Notes: generated from the sequence alone by a model not told the origin. A DNA stretch of 64,000 nt from Homoserinibacter sp. YIM 151385 (GCF_027912415.1 NZ_CP115175.1:2046001-2110000); one strand, 5' to 3'; positions 8,306 to 17,930 are shown, counted from the stretch's first letter. Numbers and translations are program-made.

Positions 8306-9991
8306 CTAGCCCCGACCGGGCAGTCGGCGCAGGATCGGGCCGGCCATGACCCGCAGCTCGGGCACCCGCATGAGCGCGATGACGCCGAGGTACACGGCGA
8401 GGGATGCGGCCCCGACGAGGCCCACGGAGAGCGCCGAGCTCACGGGGTGGGCGGTCGCGAAGACGCCCGGCTCCCCCGCGCCGCCGGTGAGTCCGAGGCC
8501 GCCGAGCGGCCAGAGGACGAGGAGGCCGGCGAGCCCCGCGGGGATGGTCGCCAGCGCGAAGCGCCCGAAGCCCGAGATCCAGCGGGCGCTGTCGAGGCCG
8601 CCGAGGCGCCGCCGCAGCACCAGCAGGGCGACGATCGCCTGGACCGTGCCCGCGACGGTCGTCACGATCGCGAGGCCGATCGCGATGAGCGGGCTGGGGA
8701 GCAGCAGCACGAGGAGCGCGCCCGAGACGAAGACCCCCGCCTGCACGAGCTGGATGAAGAACGGCGTCCGGGTGTCGCCGAGCGCGTAGAACGTGCGCTG
8801 CAGCAGGAACAGCGTGCTGAACGGCACCAGGCCGACGAGGAAGGCGACGAGCACGAGCGCGGTGCTCGTGATCTCGGCGCCCGTGCGGCCGAAGAGGGCC
8901 GCGAAGGGGACGGAGGCTGCGACGAGCGCGACGCCCGTGCCGAAGATCAGCATCCCGACCGTCCGCAGCGAGTCGGCGAGGTCCGCCCGGACCCGATCCA
9001 GCTCCCCGTCGCGGGCGTGATGGCTCATGCGCGTGAAGTACGGCGTCGCGATCGAGACGGCGATGATCGAGTGGGGGAGCATGAAGACGAGCCAGGCGAC
9101 CATGAGCGCGCGCGAGGAGGCGTCCACGGCATCCGCCGAGGTCGCGACCTGGCTCTGCACGATGCCCGCCAGCTGCGTCACGAGGATCATGCCGAAGGTC
9201 CAGCCGGCCGCGCGGCCCGCAGCGCCGAGGCCGACGCCGCGCCAGCGGAAGTCGAGGCGGAAGCCCAGGCCCGTGCGCCGCCAGAAGACGACGAGGATGA
9301 GCGCCTGCGCCGCGACGCCGAGCGTCGCCCCGCCCGCGAGCCAGGCCACGCGATCCGCCGTCCAGGACGCGGGGTCGCGGAGCGGGACGTCGCCGCCGAG
9401 CGCGAGCGCGAACGCGAGCACCGAGCCGATCATGACGAGGTTGTTGAGGACGGGCGCCCAGGTGAAGGGGCCGAAGACGCCGCGCGCGTTGAGGACCTCG
9501 CCGAGGAGGCTGTAGACGGCGTAGAAGAAGATCTGCGGCAGGCACCAGGAGGCGAAGGCGATCGCGAGGTCGAGCGCGTCGCCCTGCAGCTGGCCGCCGG
9601 AGCTGGCGTAGACGCGGACGAGGAGCGGCGCCGCGAGCGTGGCGAGCACGGTGACGCCCGCGAAGACGACGATGCCGAGGGTCACCAGGCGGTTGATGAA
9701 GCGCTGGCCGCCGTCGTCGTGGAGCGCAGCCCGCACGATCTGCGGCACGAGGACGGCGCTCAGCAGGCCGCCCGCGATGATCGCGTAGATGTTGTTCGGC
9801 AGCTGGTTCGCGACCGCGAAGGCCGTCGAGGCCTGGCCGTTGAGGCCGATGACCGCCGCGAGCACGGCCGCGTTGACGAAGCCGAGCACCCGCGAGACGA
9901 GCGTGCCGGAGGCGAGGAGGACGCTGGCGCGGCCGAGTCCGCCGCTGCGGCCCGCCTCAGCCACGGTCCGCGGCGGGCTCGGCGCCCGCAT
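8306..9991 (-). CDS. murJ: Lipid II flippase MurJ (MviN family)
   Basis: 561 residues, with about 14 hydrophobic membrane helices of the MOP exporter fold. It moves the peptidoglycan precursor lipid II across the cytoplasmic membrane. Seen: the N-terminal GTLVSRVLGFVNAAVLAAVIG (MurJ S-R-x-x-G-F/L motif), NQLPNNIYAIIAGGLLSAVL (family core N-x-L-P-N-x-x-(Y/F)), PQIFFYAVYSLLGEVLNARG and QRTFYALGDTRTP. The gene overlaps the 3' end of the DUF6049 gene by 35 bases, so the two are translated from one message, which is the conserved actinobacterial arrangement upstream of thioredoxin genes. No extra cytoplasmic pseudokinase domain (as in mycobacterial MurJ) is present. Confidence 0.95.
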   Translation of the reverse strand: MRAPSPPRTVAEAGRSGGLGRASVLLASGTLVSRVLGFVNAAVLAAVIGLNGQASTAFAVANQLPNNIYAIIAGGLLSAVLVPQIVRAALHDDGGQRFINRLVTLGIVVFAGVTVLATLAAPLLVRVYASSGGQLQGDALDLAIAFASWCLPQIFFYAVYSLLGEVLNARGVFGPFTWAPVLNNLVMIGSVLAFALALGGDVPLRDPASWTADRVAWLAGGATLGVAAQALILVVFWRRTGLGFRLDFRWRGVGLGAAGRAAGWTFGMILVTQLAGIVQSQVATSADAVDASSRALMVAWLVFMLPHSIIAVSIATPYFTRMSHHARDGELDRVRADLADSLRTVGMLIFGTGVALVAASVPFAALFGRTGAEITSTALVLVAFLVGLVPFSTLFLLQRTFYALGDTRTPFFIQLVQAGVFVSGALLVLLLPSPLIAIGLAIVTTVAGTVQAIVALLVLRRRLGGLDSARWISGFGRFALATIPAGLAGLLVLWPLGGLGLTGGAGEPGVFATAHPVSSALSVGLVGAASLAVYLGVIALMRVPELRVMAGPILRRLPGRG

Positions 9992-11804
9992 CCCCGGCGG
10001 CCTCGCCGGCGCTGCGGGCGCGACGGCGCTTCACGATGTTCCGCGCGATGCCGGCGCCGAACACGACGACGACGAGCGCGCCCATGATCGCGACGCCCGC
10101 CGTCTCCCACCCGGCCTGGAGGTCGACGCGGACGCGGCTCGCGGCGCCGACGGGCCGCTCCCCCGCGGTCGCGAGCGCGATGCGGACCTCGACCTGCCCG
10201 TTCGAGATCGCCTGCGCCGGGATGTAGCCCGTGGCGGTCGACTGGGGCTGCACGACGATCTCGACCGGCTGGGCCGACGCCGGGATCGACAGTACCGGCC
10301 GCTGCGGGTCGGCGGTCGCGTAGACGCGCACCGGGACGTCGAGGGCGTTGCTCACCGTCACCGGCAGCCGCGCCTCGGCGCCGAGGGCGAGGAGGTCGCT
10401 GCTGTCGACGACCTGGACGGAGGCGCGCAGCTCGCGCGACTGCTGGAGGAACTCGTCCGTCGCGACCTCCCAGTCGGTCGCGTTGCGCAGCCACGTCGTC
10501 GAGAGGGCGGCCAGGAGGTCGAGCCGTCGCTCGCCCGTGAGGATGAGCGGGTCCTCCGCGATCACCGCGTAGCGCTGATCGGCGCTCTCGGCGCGGAGCA
10601 GGCGCCCGACGCGCGTGACCCGCTCCTCGTCCTCGGCGCGATCGCGGATCTCGCCCGCCTCGGCATCGCCCTCGAGCAGCGCGCCGAGCCCGGTCGTCTG
10701 GACGCCGTCGACGGAGGCGACCGCGTCGACGGCCTCGCCGATCTGCGGGTCGTCCTGGATGGGCCAGGCGCGGTCGAGCGCGAGGACGAGCTCGCCCTCG
10801 CCGGCGCGCACGGCGGCCGAGACCGCACGGCGGAGCACCCGGCGCGCATCCGCACCCTCCTCGAGCGAGGCGGCCTCGGCGGCGACCCGGAGGCGGTCGC
10901 TCAGCGCGCTGTCGACGACGAGCGCGTCGAGACCGTCGTCGAGCTGCAGCCGGGGCGCGTCGCCGCGCACGTTCCGCGAGCCGAGGAGGAGATGCTCGAC
11001 GCCCGCCTCCTGGAGCATCGGGAGGTCGGCCTGGACGACCGTGTCGTCCGCCGGCCAGGCGAGACCCTCGATGTCGGCGTCCCAGCCGACGACATCCTCG
11101 ACGTCGACCGGGCGCGGGGGGAGCCCGCCCGGCGCGGGCTGCGCGGGCTCCTCGTCCTCGGCGGCCGGCGGGGCCGCCGTCGCGTCGGGGTCGGCGGTCG
11201 CGTCGGGGTCGGGCGTCGGCGCCTCGGGCGCCTCCGGCTCCTCGACCGGCTCGGAGAAGCGGTCGGCCTGGATCGCGAAGCCGAAGTCGACCGGGTCGAG
11301 CGCCGCGCGGCCGCCCGCCTGCGCGGTCGCGACGACATCCGCATCCGCGTAGGCGAGGAGGAAGGTCTCGTTCGAGACGCGGTCGAGGCGGTCGAGCCAG
11401 GCGGTCGCCGTGGCGGGGGCCGAGCCGCCGAGCACGCGGATGGAGGCGATGATCCGCGGGTCGATGCCGATCGTCACGGGGCGGTCGGCGAGGGCGTCGA
11501 GCTGCCGGGTGAGCATCCCGTCGGGCCCCGTGAAGACCTCGAGATCCTCCGCGCTCACGAGTCCGCCGGCGGTCGGCGGGAGCACGAGCGGCGCGACCAT
11601 CGCCACCTGGAGGCCGTCGCCCGCCGTGCGCCGCGCCTCGGCGGGGCTCGGGGTGCGGAGCACGCCGCCCGCGGAGGGCGCGGTCGTCGAGTTCGTGCTC
11701 GGCGCCGGCGACGGGGCGGGGGCCGCGGCGCTCGCGGCCGTCGGCAGCGCCGCGATCGGCAGGGCGGCGAGGCCGAGGGCCGCCCCTGCGCGCAGCAGGG
11801 TCAT
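9957..11804 (-). CDS. DUF6049 family secreted/membrane-anchored protein
   Basis: About 615 residues: a signal peptide (MTLLRAGAALGLAALPIAAL then TAASAAAPA), a large extracytoplasmic part containing a Pro/Asp/Ala-rich low-complexity insert (residues near 190-230), and one C-terminal membrane helix (VAIMGALVVVVFGAGIARNI) followed by a basic cytoplasmic tail. It is the DUF6049 protein found between cca and murJ across actinobacteria. Its function is unknown, but linkage to murJ suggests a role in envelope assembly. ATG at 11804 is chosen because it begins a good signal peptide; a GTG six bases upstream is possible. It is divergent from cca, sharing a 110-base promoter region. Confidence 0.85.
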   Translation of the reverse strand: MTLLRAGAALGLAALPIAALPTAASAAAPAPSPAPSTNSTTAPSAGGVLRTPSPAEARRTAGDGLQVAMVAPLVLPPTAGGLVSAEDLEVFTGPDGMLTRQLDALADRPVTIGIDPRIIASIRVLGGSAPATATAWLDRLDRVSNETFLLAYADADVVATAQAGGRAALDPVDFGFAIQADRFSEPVEEPEAPEAPTPDPDATADPDATAAPPAAEDEEPAQPAPGGLPPRPVDVEDVVGWDADIEGLAWPADDTVVQADLPMLQEAGVEHLLLGSRNVRGDAPRLQLDDGLDALVVDSALSDRLRVAAEAASLEEGADARRVLRRAVSAAVRAGEGELVLALDRAWPIQDDPQIGEAVDAVASVDGVQTTGLGALLEGDAEAGEIRDRAEDEERVTRVGRLLRAESADQRYAVIAEDPLILTGERRLDLLAALSTTWLRNATDWEVATDEFLQQSRELRASVQVVDSSDLLALGAEARLPVTVSNALDVPVRVYATADPQRPVLSIPASAQPVEIVVQPQSTATGYIPAQAISNGQVEVRIALATAGERPVGAASRVRVDLQAGWETAGVAIMGALVVVVFGAGIARNIVKRRRARSAGEAAGDAGAEPAADRG

Positions 11805-11914
11805 CCGCACGCGCGGAAACCTCGGGTGCGCTCGGCCGGCATGCCTCCGAGTGTAGAGCCCGCCTCCCCCGGAGCGGCCTCCACGCGCGGACCGCCGGGT
11901 AGGCTCGGGGCACC

Positions 11915-13354
11915 ATGGAGAGCGTCGCCACCGCCCTGCAGCGGCTCCAGCAGCTGGCCGCATCCCCCGCCATCGCCGCCCTCGCGACCCGCTTCGCGGA
12001 GGCCGGCCACGAGCTCTCCCTCGTCGGCGGCCCCGTGCGGGACGCCTTCCTCGGCCGTCCCGTCTCGGATCTGGACCTCACGACCGACGCGCGCCCCGCC
12101 CGCATCCTCGAGCTGGTCGCCCCCATGGCCGAGGCGCACTGGGACATCGGGCGCGAGTTCGGCACGATCGGCGCGCGCGTGCAGGGGCAGACGGTCGAGA
12201 TCACCACCTACCGCAGCGACGAGTACGACCCGTCGAGCCGCAAGCCGGAGGTGGCCTTCGGCGACAGCCTCGAGGCCGACCTCACGCGTCGCGACTTCGC
12301 CGTCAACGCCATGGCGCTGCGGCTCGACGCGGAGCCCGGCGGCGCGCCCCGGCTGGTCGACCCCGCCGGCGGTCTCGACGACCTCCTCGTCCGACGGCTC
12401 CGCACCCCCGGCGCCCCGGAGGTCTCCTTCGGCGACGACCCGCTGCGGATGCTGCGCGGCGCCCGCTTCGCGAGCCGGCTCGGCTTCGAGATCGACCCGG
12501 AGGCGCTGGAGGCCATGGCCGACATGGCCGGGCGGCTCGAGATCATCTCGGCGGAGCGCGTGGGCGACGAGCTCTCGAAGCTGCTCCTCGCCCCGGACCC
12601 GGTGCCCGGCATCCGCATCCTCGTCGAGACGGGGCTCGCGGCCGTCGTGCTCCCCGAGGTCCCGGCACTGCGGCTCGAGATCGACGAGCACGCGCACCAC
12701 AAAGACGTCTACGAGCACAGCCTCACGGTGCTGCGGCAGGCGATCGACCTCGAGCGCGAGCGCGGCCACGAGCCCGACCTGGTGCTCCGCCTCGCGGCGC
12801 TGCTGCACGACATCGGCAAGCCGGCGACGCGGCACATCGAGCCGGGCGGCGCGGTCACCTTCCACCACCACGACGCGGTCGGCGCGAAGCTCGCGGCGAA
12901 GCGGCTGCGCGCCCTGCGCTTCCCGACCGAGACGGTGAAGTCGGTCGCGGAGCTCGTGCGCCTCCATCTCCGCTTCTTCGGCTACACCGATTCCGCGTGG
13001 ACGGACTCCGCCGTGCGCCGCTACGTGCGAGACGCGGGCCCCCTCCTCGAGCGGCTCCACATCCTCGTCCGCGCCGACGTGACGACGCGCAATCGCCGGA
13101 AGGCGGAGCGGCTCGCCCACGCCTACGACGACATCGAGCGCCGCATCGCGGAGCTCCAGGAGGCCGAGGAGCTCGCCGCGATCCGTCCGGACCTCGACGG
13201 GGAGGCGATCATGCGCATCCTCGGGATCGGGCCCGGCCGGGAGGTCGGCGAGGCCTACCGCCACCTCCTCGAGCTGCGCCTCGACGAGGGGCCCCTCGCC
13301 GCGGAGGAGGCGGAGCGCCGGCTCCTGGCCTGGTGGTCCGAGCGCTCGCGTTGA
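11915..13354 (+). CDS. cca: CCA tRNA nucleotidyltransferase
   Basis: 479 residues; adds or repairs the 3' CCA end of tRNAs. Seen: nucleotidyltransferase signature LVGGPVRDAFLGRP (about 36-49) with catalytic carboxylates SDLDLTTDA, the RRDFAVNAMAL motif, the R-x-x-RFASRLGFEIDP neck/body region, and a C-terminal HD domain (HKDVYEHSL ... LLHDIGKP) with metal ligands. This is the actinobacterial Cca/PcnA type with HD domain and normal length. A -10-like TAGGCT at 11900-11905 lies 9 bases before the ATG with no Shine-Dalgarno site, so the message is probably nearly leaderless. Confidence 0.95.
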   Translation: MESVATALQRLQQLAASPAIAALATRFAEAGHELSLVGGPVRDAFLGRPVSDLDLTTDARPARILELVAPMAEAHWDIGREFGTIGARVQGQTVEITTYRSDEYDPSSRKPEVAFGDSLEADLTRRDFAVNAMALRLDAEPGGAPRLVDPAGGLDDLLVRRLRTPGAPEVSFGDDPLRMLRGARFASRLGFEIDPEALEAMADMAGRLEIISAERVGDELSKLLLAPDPVPGIRILVETGLAAVVLPEVPALRLEIDEHAHHKDVYEHSLTVLRQAIDLERERGHEPDLVLRLAALLHDIGKPATRHIEPGGAVTFHHHDAVGAKLAAKRLRALRFPTETVKSVAELVRLHLRFFGYTDSAWTDSAVRRYVRDAGPLLERLHILVRADVTTRNRRKAERLAHAYDDIERRIAELQEAEELAAIRPDLDGEAIMRILGIGPGREVGEAYRHLLELRLDEGPLAAEEAERRLLAWWSERSR

Positions 13355-13468
13355 ATCCCCGGCGTGAAGCGGGTACCCTTGCGAGGTTGCCCGTCCGCGG
13401 GCAGCGATGCATTCAACCCTCCTGCTGCAGAGCCTCTGCAGCCGTTCGAGACCAGAGGAGGTGGGTCA

Positions 13469-13942
13469 ATGACGCATCAGTACGAGTTGATGGTGATTCT
13501 CGATCCCGAGATCGATGAGCGCACCGTCGCACCCAGCCTGGACAAGTTCCTCGGCGTGATCCGCAACGACGGCGGCACGATCGAGAACGTCGACATCTGG
13601 GGTCGCCGCCGCATGGCGTACGAGATCAAGAAGAAGTCCGAGGGCATCTACGCCGTCGTCAACTTCACCGCGACCTCGGCCGCCACGAACGAGCTCGACC
13701 GCCAGCTGAAGCTCAGCGAGGCCGTGCTCCGCACCAAGGTCCTCCGCGCCGAGGAGGCCGTCGCGCGCCTTGCCGCGCACGAGGCCGAGCAGGCCGAGAA
13801 GGCCGCCCGCAAGTCCGCCCGCGCGGACAAGTCGGAGAAGGCCGAGCCCGCCGAGAAGCCTGCGGAGAAGGCTGAGAAGCCCGCCGTCAAGGCCGCGAAG
13901 CCCGCCGAGTCGGCGAAGCCCGCCGGGGCCGAGAAGGCCTGA
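13469..13942 (+). CDS. rpsF: 30S ribosomal protein S6, with Lys/Ala/Glu-rich tail
   Basis: 157 residues. Residues 1 to about 96 are a standard S6 ([35 protein letters not shown]). The remaining 60 residues are a repetitive tail of EKAEKPA/AKPA units, far longer than in most S6 proteins but common in Microbacteriaceae; it is likely disordered. GAGGAGG at 13455-13461 sets the ATG. First gene of rpsF-ssb-rpsR-rplI, which serves both ribosome assembly and DNA replication. S6 pairs with S18 (encoded two genes down) in the platform of the 30S subunit. Confidence 0.96.
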   Translation: MTHQYELMVILDPEIDERTVAPSLDKFLGVIRNDGGTIENVDIWGRRRMAYEIKKKSEGIYAVVNFTATSAATNELDRQLKLSEAVLRTKVLRAEEAVARLAAHEAEQAEKAARKSARADKSEKAEPAEKPAEKAEKPAVKAAKPAESAKPAGAEKA

Positions 13943-13944
13943 TC

Positions 13945-14451
13945 ATGGCCGGGGACACGATCATCACGGTGGTCGGCAACCTCACCGCCGACCCGGAGCT
14001 GCGCTACACGCAGAGCGGACTCGCCGTCGCGAACTTCACGATCGCGTCGACGCCCCGCACCTTCGACCGCCAGGCGAACGAGTGGAAGGACGGCGAGGCG
14101 CTGTTCCTCCGCGCGTCCTGCTGGCGCGAGTTCGCCGAGCACGTCGCGGGCAGCCTGACGAAGGGCTCGCGCGTCATCGCGCAGGGCCGTCTGAAGCAGC
14201 GCTCCTACGACGACCGCGACGGCAACAAGCGCATCTCGATCGAGCTCGAGGTCGACGAGATCGGCCCCAGCCTCCGCTACGCGACCGCGCAGGTCACCCG
14301 CGCGTCCGGTGGCGGCGGCAACGGCGGCGGGGGGCGCTCGCAGGGCGCCGTCGCCGATGAGCCGTGGGCGCCGTCCGGCGGCCAGTCCAACTCCGCCGGG
14401 GGCGACGTGTGGAACACGCCCGGCAACTACAACGACGAGACCCCGTTCTAG
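13945..14451 (+). CDS. ssb: Single-stranded DNA-binding protein
   Basis: 168 residues. An OB-fold core ([21 protein letters not shown] ... [20 protein letters not shown] ... [18 protein letters not shown]) is followed by a Gly/Ser/Pro-rich linker and an acidic tip ending NDETPF, the variant of the D-D-x-P-F tail that recruits replication and repair enzymes. It protects single-stranded DNA at the fork. It starts 2 bases after rpsF ends. The tip Thr in place of Ile/Pro is a mild variation. Confidence 0.96.
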   Translation: MAGDTIITVVGNLTADPELRYTQSGLAVANFTIASTPRTFDRQANEWKDGEALFLRASCWREFAEHVAGSLTKGSRVIAQGRLKQRSYDDRDGNKRISIELEVDEIGPSLRYATAQVTRASGGGGNGGGGRSQGAVADEPWAPSGGQSNSAGGDVWNTPGNYNDETPF

Positions 14452-14495
14452 GCCGCGCGCCGGACCGGGTCTGATCAACTCAGGAAGAAGTCATC

Positions 14496-14756
14496 ATGGC
14501 TGGAAAGAGCAGCGGCGACCGCCGCAAGCCCCGCGGGCCGAAGGGCGGCAAGAACGCCGCTCCCGCGAAGTCCGTCAAGGTGGGTGTCATCGACTACAAG
14601 GACGTCGCCACCCTCCGCAAGTTCATCTCCGAGCGCGGCAAGATCCGCGCCCGCCGCATCACCGGTGTCTCCGTGCAGGAGCAGCGCCTCATCGCCCGCG
14701 CCGTCAAGAACGCGCGCGAGATGGCGCTCCTCCCGTACGCGGGCTCGGGCCGTTAA
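14496..14756 (+). CDS. rpsR: 30S ribosomal protein S18 (no zinc motif)
   Basis: 86 residues; partner of S6 in the 30S platform. The core [36 protein letters not shown] and [15 protein letters not shown] is diagnostic. The N-terminal part has no cysteines, so it is the zinc-independent form. The stop overlaps the ribosome-binding site of rplI (TAAGGAG). Confidence 0.97.
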   Translation: MAGKSSGDRRKPRGPKGGKNAAPAKSVKVGVIDYKDVATLRKFISERGKIRARRITGVSVQEQRLIARAVKNAREMALLPYAGSGR

Positions 14757-14767
14757 GGAGTCGTCGA

Positions 14768-15220
14768 ATGTCGAAGCTCATTCTCACGTCCGAGGTCTCC
14801 GGCCTCGGCTCGGCCGGTGACGTCGTCGAGGTCCGCAACGGCTACGCCCGGAACTACCTCATCCCCCAGGGCTTCGCGGTCGCGTGGTCCCGTGGCGGCG
14901 AGAAGCAGGTCGAGCAGCTCCGCTCCGCGCGCGCGGCGCGCGAGCTCGCCACCCTCGAGGACGCGCAGGCCCTCAAGGCCCGTCTCGAGTCCGCGCCCGT
15001 GAAGCTGTCGGTGAAGGCCGGCCGCGAGGGCCGCCTGTTCGGCTCGGTCACGACCGCCGACGTCGTCGCCGCGGTCGCGGCCGCCGGCCTCGGCGAGCTG
15101 GACAAGCGCTCCGTCGAGCTCACCTCGCCCATCAAGGCGATCGGCGAGCACGAGGCGACCGCGCGCCTGCGCGAGGACGTCGTCGCGCAGCTCACGCTGC
15201 AGGTCGTCGCCGCCAAGTAG
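14768..15220 (+). CDS. rplI: 50S ribosomal protein L9
   Basis: 150 residues. N-terminal domain [19 protein letters not shown] and [15 protein letters not shown], a long connecting helix (about 45-75), and a C-terminal RNA-binding domain with [19 protein letters not shown] at 14755-14760 sets the ATG. Last gene of the rpsF operon, followed at once by a strong terminator. Confidence 0.97.
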   Translation: MSKLILTSEVSGLGSAGDVVEVRNGYARNYLIPQGFAVAWSRGGEKQVEQLRSARAARELATLEDAQALKARLESAPVKLSVKAGREGRLFGSVTTADVVAAVAAAGLGELDKRSVELTSPIKAIGEHEATARLREDVVAQLTLQVVAAK

Positions 15221-15233
15221 CGCACGCTCCACC

Positions 15234-15269
15234 CGATAGCGGGAGGCCCTTCCGGGCCTCCCGCTATCG
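15234..15269 (+). terminator. Strong terminator after rplI
   Basis: Perfect 16-bp stem: CGATAGCGGGAGGCCC (15234-15249), loop TTCC, GGGCCTCCCGCTATCG (15254-15269), followed by a short T-containing stretch (TCTGTT). It closes the rpsF-ssb-rpsR-rplI operon. Confidence 0.9.
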
Positions 15270-15365
15270 TCTGTTCCGGGCTCGTGTCAAGGGATCTGTG
15301 CACAGGTATCCGGGCAAAACCAGCAACCCTCAAGTCCCACTCTAAACATGTTTCTACACACATGG

Positions 15366-15494
15366 TGTGGATGCGGAATCGCCTGATCAGGACCTTATTT
15401 TTGTTCTGGTCCACCGGACATTCCACAGAATGATCCACAGGTTCTTCACATCGCGCCCGGCGTTTCTCCCGAATCATCCACAGCGTTGTCCACA
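15366..15494. promoter_or_regulatory. DnaA-box cluster upstream of dnaB
   Basis: In the 411-base rplI-dnaB gap, three plus-strand 9-mers match the DnaA box TT(A/G)TCCACA: TGATCCACA (15431-15439, one mismatch), TCATCCACA (15474-15482, one mismatch) and TTGTCCACA (15486-15494, exact actinobacterial consensus). Weaker ones are GCATCCACA on the minus strand (15366-15374) and CATTCCACA (15419-15427). The stretch 15395-15405 is T-rich, unusual for this genome. No gene is seen in the gap. It may be a DnaA-regulated dnaB promoter or a DnaA-titration site. Confidence 0.65.
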
Positions 15495-15631
15495 GGCAGG
15501 TTTTGCACTCCCGGCGCGCGCTCCTATCGTGGCTGACGCCGACCAGGCCACCCCCCGAATCCATCCGCGTGCGCGCGTGCCGACCGGGATGACGGTCGCT
15601 CCCTCTACCGTGTGCACCAGGAGGTATCCCC

Positions 15632-17014
15632 GTGTCGATCGCCCATCTCGGACTCGCCGGCGACCGCGAGCCCCGCGGCAGCGGAGAGGGCTGGCAGGGG
15701 GACCGCACGCCGCCGCACGACCTGCTCGCGGAGCAGAGCGCGCTCGGCGGCATGCTGCTGTCCAAGGACGCCGTGGCCGACGTGCTCGAGATGGTCCGGG
15801 GCGTCGACTTCTACATCCCGAAGCACGAGGTCGTCTACAACGCGATCCTCTCCCTCTACTCGCACGGCGAGCCCACCGACGTCATCGCCGTCACCGACGA
15901 GCTGACGAAGACGGGCGAGCTGCAGCGGGCGGGCGGGCCCGAGTACCTCCACACGCTCACCGGCCTCGTGCCGACCGCCGCGAACGCCGGCTTCTACGCC
16001 TCGATCGTCGCCGAGAAGGCCGTGCTCCGCCGCCTCGTGGAGGCCGGCACCCGCATCGTGCAGATGGGCTACGCGAGCGAGGGCGAGGTCACCGACCTCG
16101 TCAACAACGCGCAGGCCGAGATCTACGGCGTCGCCGGCGACACCCAGGCCGAGGACTACGTGCCGCTCGTCGAGGCCATCGAGGCCGCGAGCGAGGAGAT
16201 CGAGGTCGCGAGCGGCCGCGACGGCGCCTTCACGGGCGTGCCCACGGGCTTCACCGAGCTCGACAACCTCACGAACGGCCTCCACCCCGGTCAGCTCATC
16301 CTCATTGCGGCACGACCCGCGCTCGGCAAGTCGACCCTCGCGCTCGACTTCGCCCGGGCCGCGTCGATCAAGCACGACATGCCCTCCATCTTCTTCTCGC
16401 TCGAGATGGGGCGCGCCGAGATCGCGATGCGCCTCCTCTCCGCCGAGTCGAACATCTACCTCCAGAACATGCGCAAGGGCCAGGTCCGCTCCGAGGACTG
16501 GACGACGCTCGCCCAGGTCCGCGGCCGCATCGCCGACGCGCCCCTCTACATCGACGACAGCCCGAACATGACGCTCGTCGAGATCCGCGCGAAGTGCCGC
16601 CGCCTCAAGCAGAAGCACGGCCTCCGCCTCGTCGTCATCGACTATCTGCAGCTCATGACGAGCGGCAAGCGCGTCGAGTCGCGCCAGCAGGAGGTCTCGG
16701 AGTTCTCGCGCGCGCTCAAGCTCCTCGCGAAGGAGCTGCAGGTGCCGGTCATCGCGCTCTCGCAGCTCAACCGAGGCCCGGAGCAGCGCACCGACAAGAA
16801 GCCCGCGATCTCCGACCTCCGCGAGTCCGGCTCGCTCGAGCAGGACGCCGACATGGTCATCCTCCTCCACCGCGAGAGCGCCTACGACAAGGAGAGCTCG
16901 CGACCCGGCGAGGCCGACCTCATCGTCGCGAAGCACCGCAACGGCCCGACCGCGACCGTCACGGTCGCGTTCCAGGGCGCGTTCTCCCGCTTCGCGGACA
17001 TGGCGCCCGAGTAG
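15632..17014 (+). CDS. dnaB: Replicative DNA helicase DnaB
   Basis: 460 residues; hexameric 5'-3' helicase of the replication fork. N-terminal DnaG/loader-interaction domain (AEQSALGGMLLSKDAVADV), Walker A ARPALGKST (227-235), DnaB motifs FFSLEMGRAEIAMRLLSAES, LVVIDYLQLM (Walker B) and ALSQLNRGPEQR, and the arginine-finger region DLRESGSLEQDADMVILLHR. No intein interrupts it, unlike several actinobacterial dnaB genes. GTG start with AGGAGGT about 8 bases upstream. Confidence 0.97.
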   Translation: MSIAHLGLAGDREPRGSGEGWQGDRTPPHDLLAEQSALGGMLLSKDAVADVLEMVRGVDFYIPKHEVVYNAILSLYSHGEPTDVIAVTDELTKTGELQRAGGPEYLHTLTGLVPTAANAGFYASIVAEKAVLRRLVEAGTRIVQMGYASEGEVTDLVNNAQAEIYGVAGDTQAEDYVPLVEAIEAASEEIEVASGRDGAFTGVPTGFTELDNLTNGLHPGQLILIAARPALGKSTLALDFARAASIKHDMPSIFFSLEMGRAEIAMRLLSAESNIYLQNMRKGQVRSEDWTTLAQVRGRIADAPLYIDDSPNMTLVEIRAKCRRLKQKHGLRLVVIDYLQLMTSGKRVESRQQEVSEFSRALKLLAKELQVPVIALSQLNRGPEQRTDKKPAISDLRESGSLEQDADMVILLHRESAYDKESSRPGEADLIVAKHRNGPTATVTVAFQGAFSRFADMAPE

Positions 17015-17084
17015 GGCCGCGACCCGGCCGGGCGCCGCGCGTCACATTCGCGCGCTGCGTGCCCGCCCGTGTCAGGGTCGAGGC

Positions 17085-17807
17085 ATGAGCGAGACCGAGC
17101 ACGGCGAGGAGCGCGGGATGGCGGCGTCGACCCCGGCGGCACGGCTCGCCGCCGCCCTCGCGGCGTCCGACGGCTCGGTGCGGCTGCAGGCCGCGCTCAC
17201 CGCGGGCACGGCGCCCGATCCGGGCTTCATCCCGGTGCTCGTCGCGCGCTGCGCGGTCGAGCCCGACTTCGGGGTGCGCGACATGATGACGTGGGCGCTC
17301 GTGCGCCAGGAGCGGGAGGCGACGCTCGAGCGGCTGCTCGCCGAGCTCGGCTCCGCGGCGGCGCAGGCCCGGAGTCAGGCGCTCCACACGCTCTCGAAGC
17401 TCGGCGAGGCGCGCGCGTGGCCGGCGATCACGCCGGAGCTGCTCCGCGATCCCGACGACGAGGTGGCGCGCGCCGCCTGGCGGACCGCCGCGGGCCTCGT
17501 GCCCGAGGCCGAGGCGCCCGCGCTCGCGGCGCTGCTCGCCGGGCAGCTCGGCCGTGGGGCGCGCGAGGTGCAGCGCAGCCTGAGCCGGGCGATGGCGATG
17601 CTCGGCACGGCGGCGGAGGCGTCGCTGGAGGCGGCCGAGCGGCATCCCGACCCGGAGGTCGGCACCCACGCGATCGCGACGCGACGCATCATGGACGACC
17701 CGGATTCCGGCTTCGACGCCGCCGTCGCGGACGCGCGACGACAGCTCGCCCTCCGCGCGGCCCCCGCCGTCGACGAGGAGCGCAGCCGCATGCCAGGATG
17801 TGCCTGA
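17085..17807 (+). CDS. HEAT-repeat domain protein
   Basis: 240 residues, almost wholly alpha-helical by composition. It is made of about five degenerate 30-40-residue units with the HEAT-like spacing of hydrophobic and Asp/Arg residues (for example SQALHTLSKLGEARAW ... LLRDPDDEVARAAWRTAAGL ... VQRSLSRAMAML ... HPDPEVGTHAIATRRI). No signal peptide or membrane segment. HEAT proteins are binding scaffolds; actinobacterial members are often near MerR/metal regulators, but none is adjacent here. It stands alone between dnaB and the GH92 gene. Function unknown. Confidence 0.7.
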   Translation: MSETEHGEERGMAASTPAARLAAALAASDGSVRLQAALTAGTAPDPGFIPVLVARCAVEPDFGVRDMMTWALVRQEREATLERLLAELGSAAAQARSQALHTLSKLGEARAWPAITPELLRDPDDEVARAAWRTAAGLVPEAEAPALAALLAGQLGRGAREVQRSLSRAMAMLGTAAEASLEAAERHPDPEVGTHAIATRRIMDDPDSGFDAAVADARRQLALRAAPAVDEERSRMPGCA

Positions 17808-17930
17808 GGATCGAGGCAGACAGCGCTGTCATCCATCTCGCGTTCACCTTCGCGACACGATCGCGACGCCGCCGCGACGCTCGCCCTGACCACGGTGGGA
17901 CCATCCCCCTTGGAACCGAGAGGACCACCC

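Noticed and set aside
7175-10087. Plus-strand frame of 970 codons opposite trxB and murJ
   Set aside because: Low-complexity charged translation, no family motifs; trxB and murJ on the other strand are certain.
15366-15494. Chromosome origin oriC at the DnaA boxes
   Set aside because: Too few boxes and no dnaA or dnaN; the origin should lie upstream of the window beyond jag.
15632-17014. Intein within dnaB
   Set aside because: Motifs are contiguous and the length (460) is that of an uninterrupted DnaB.
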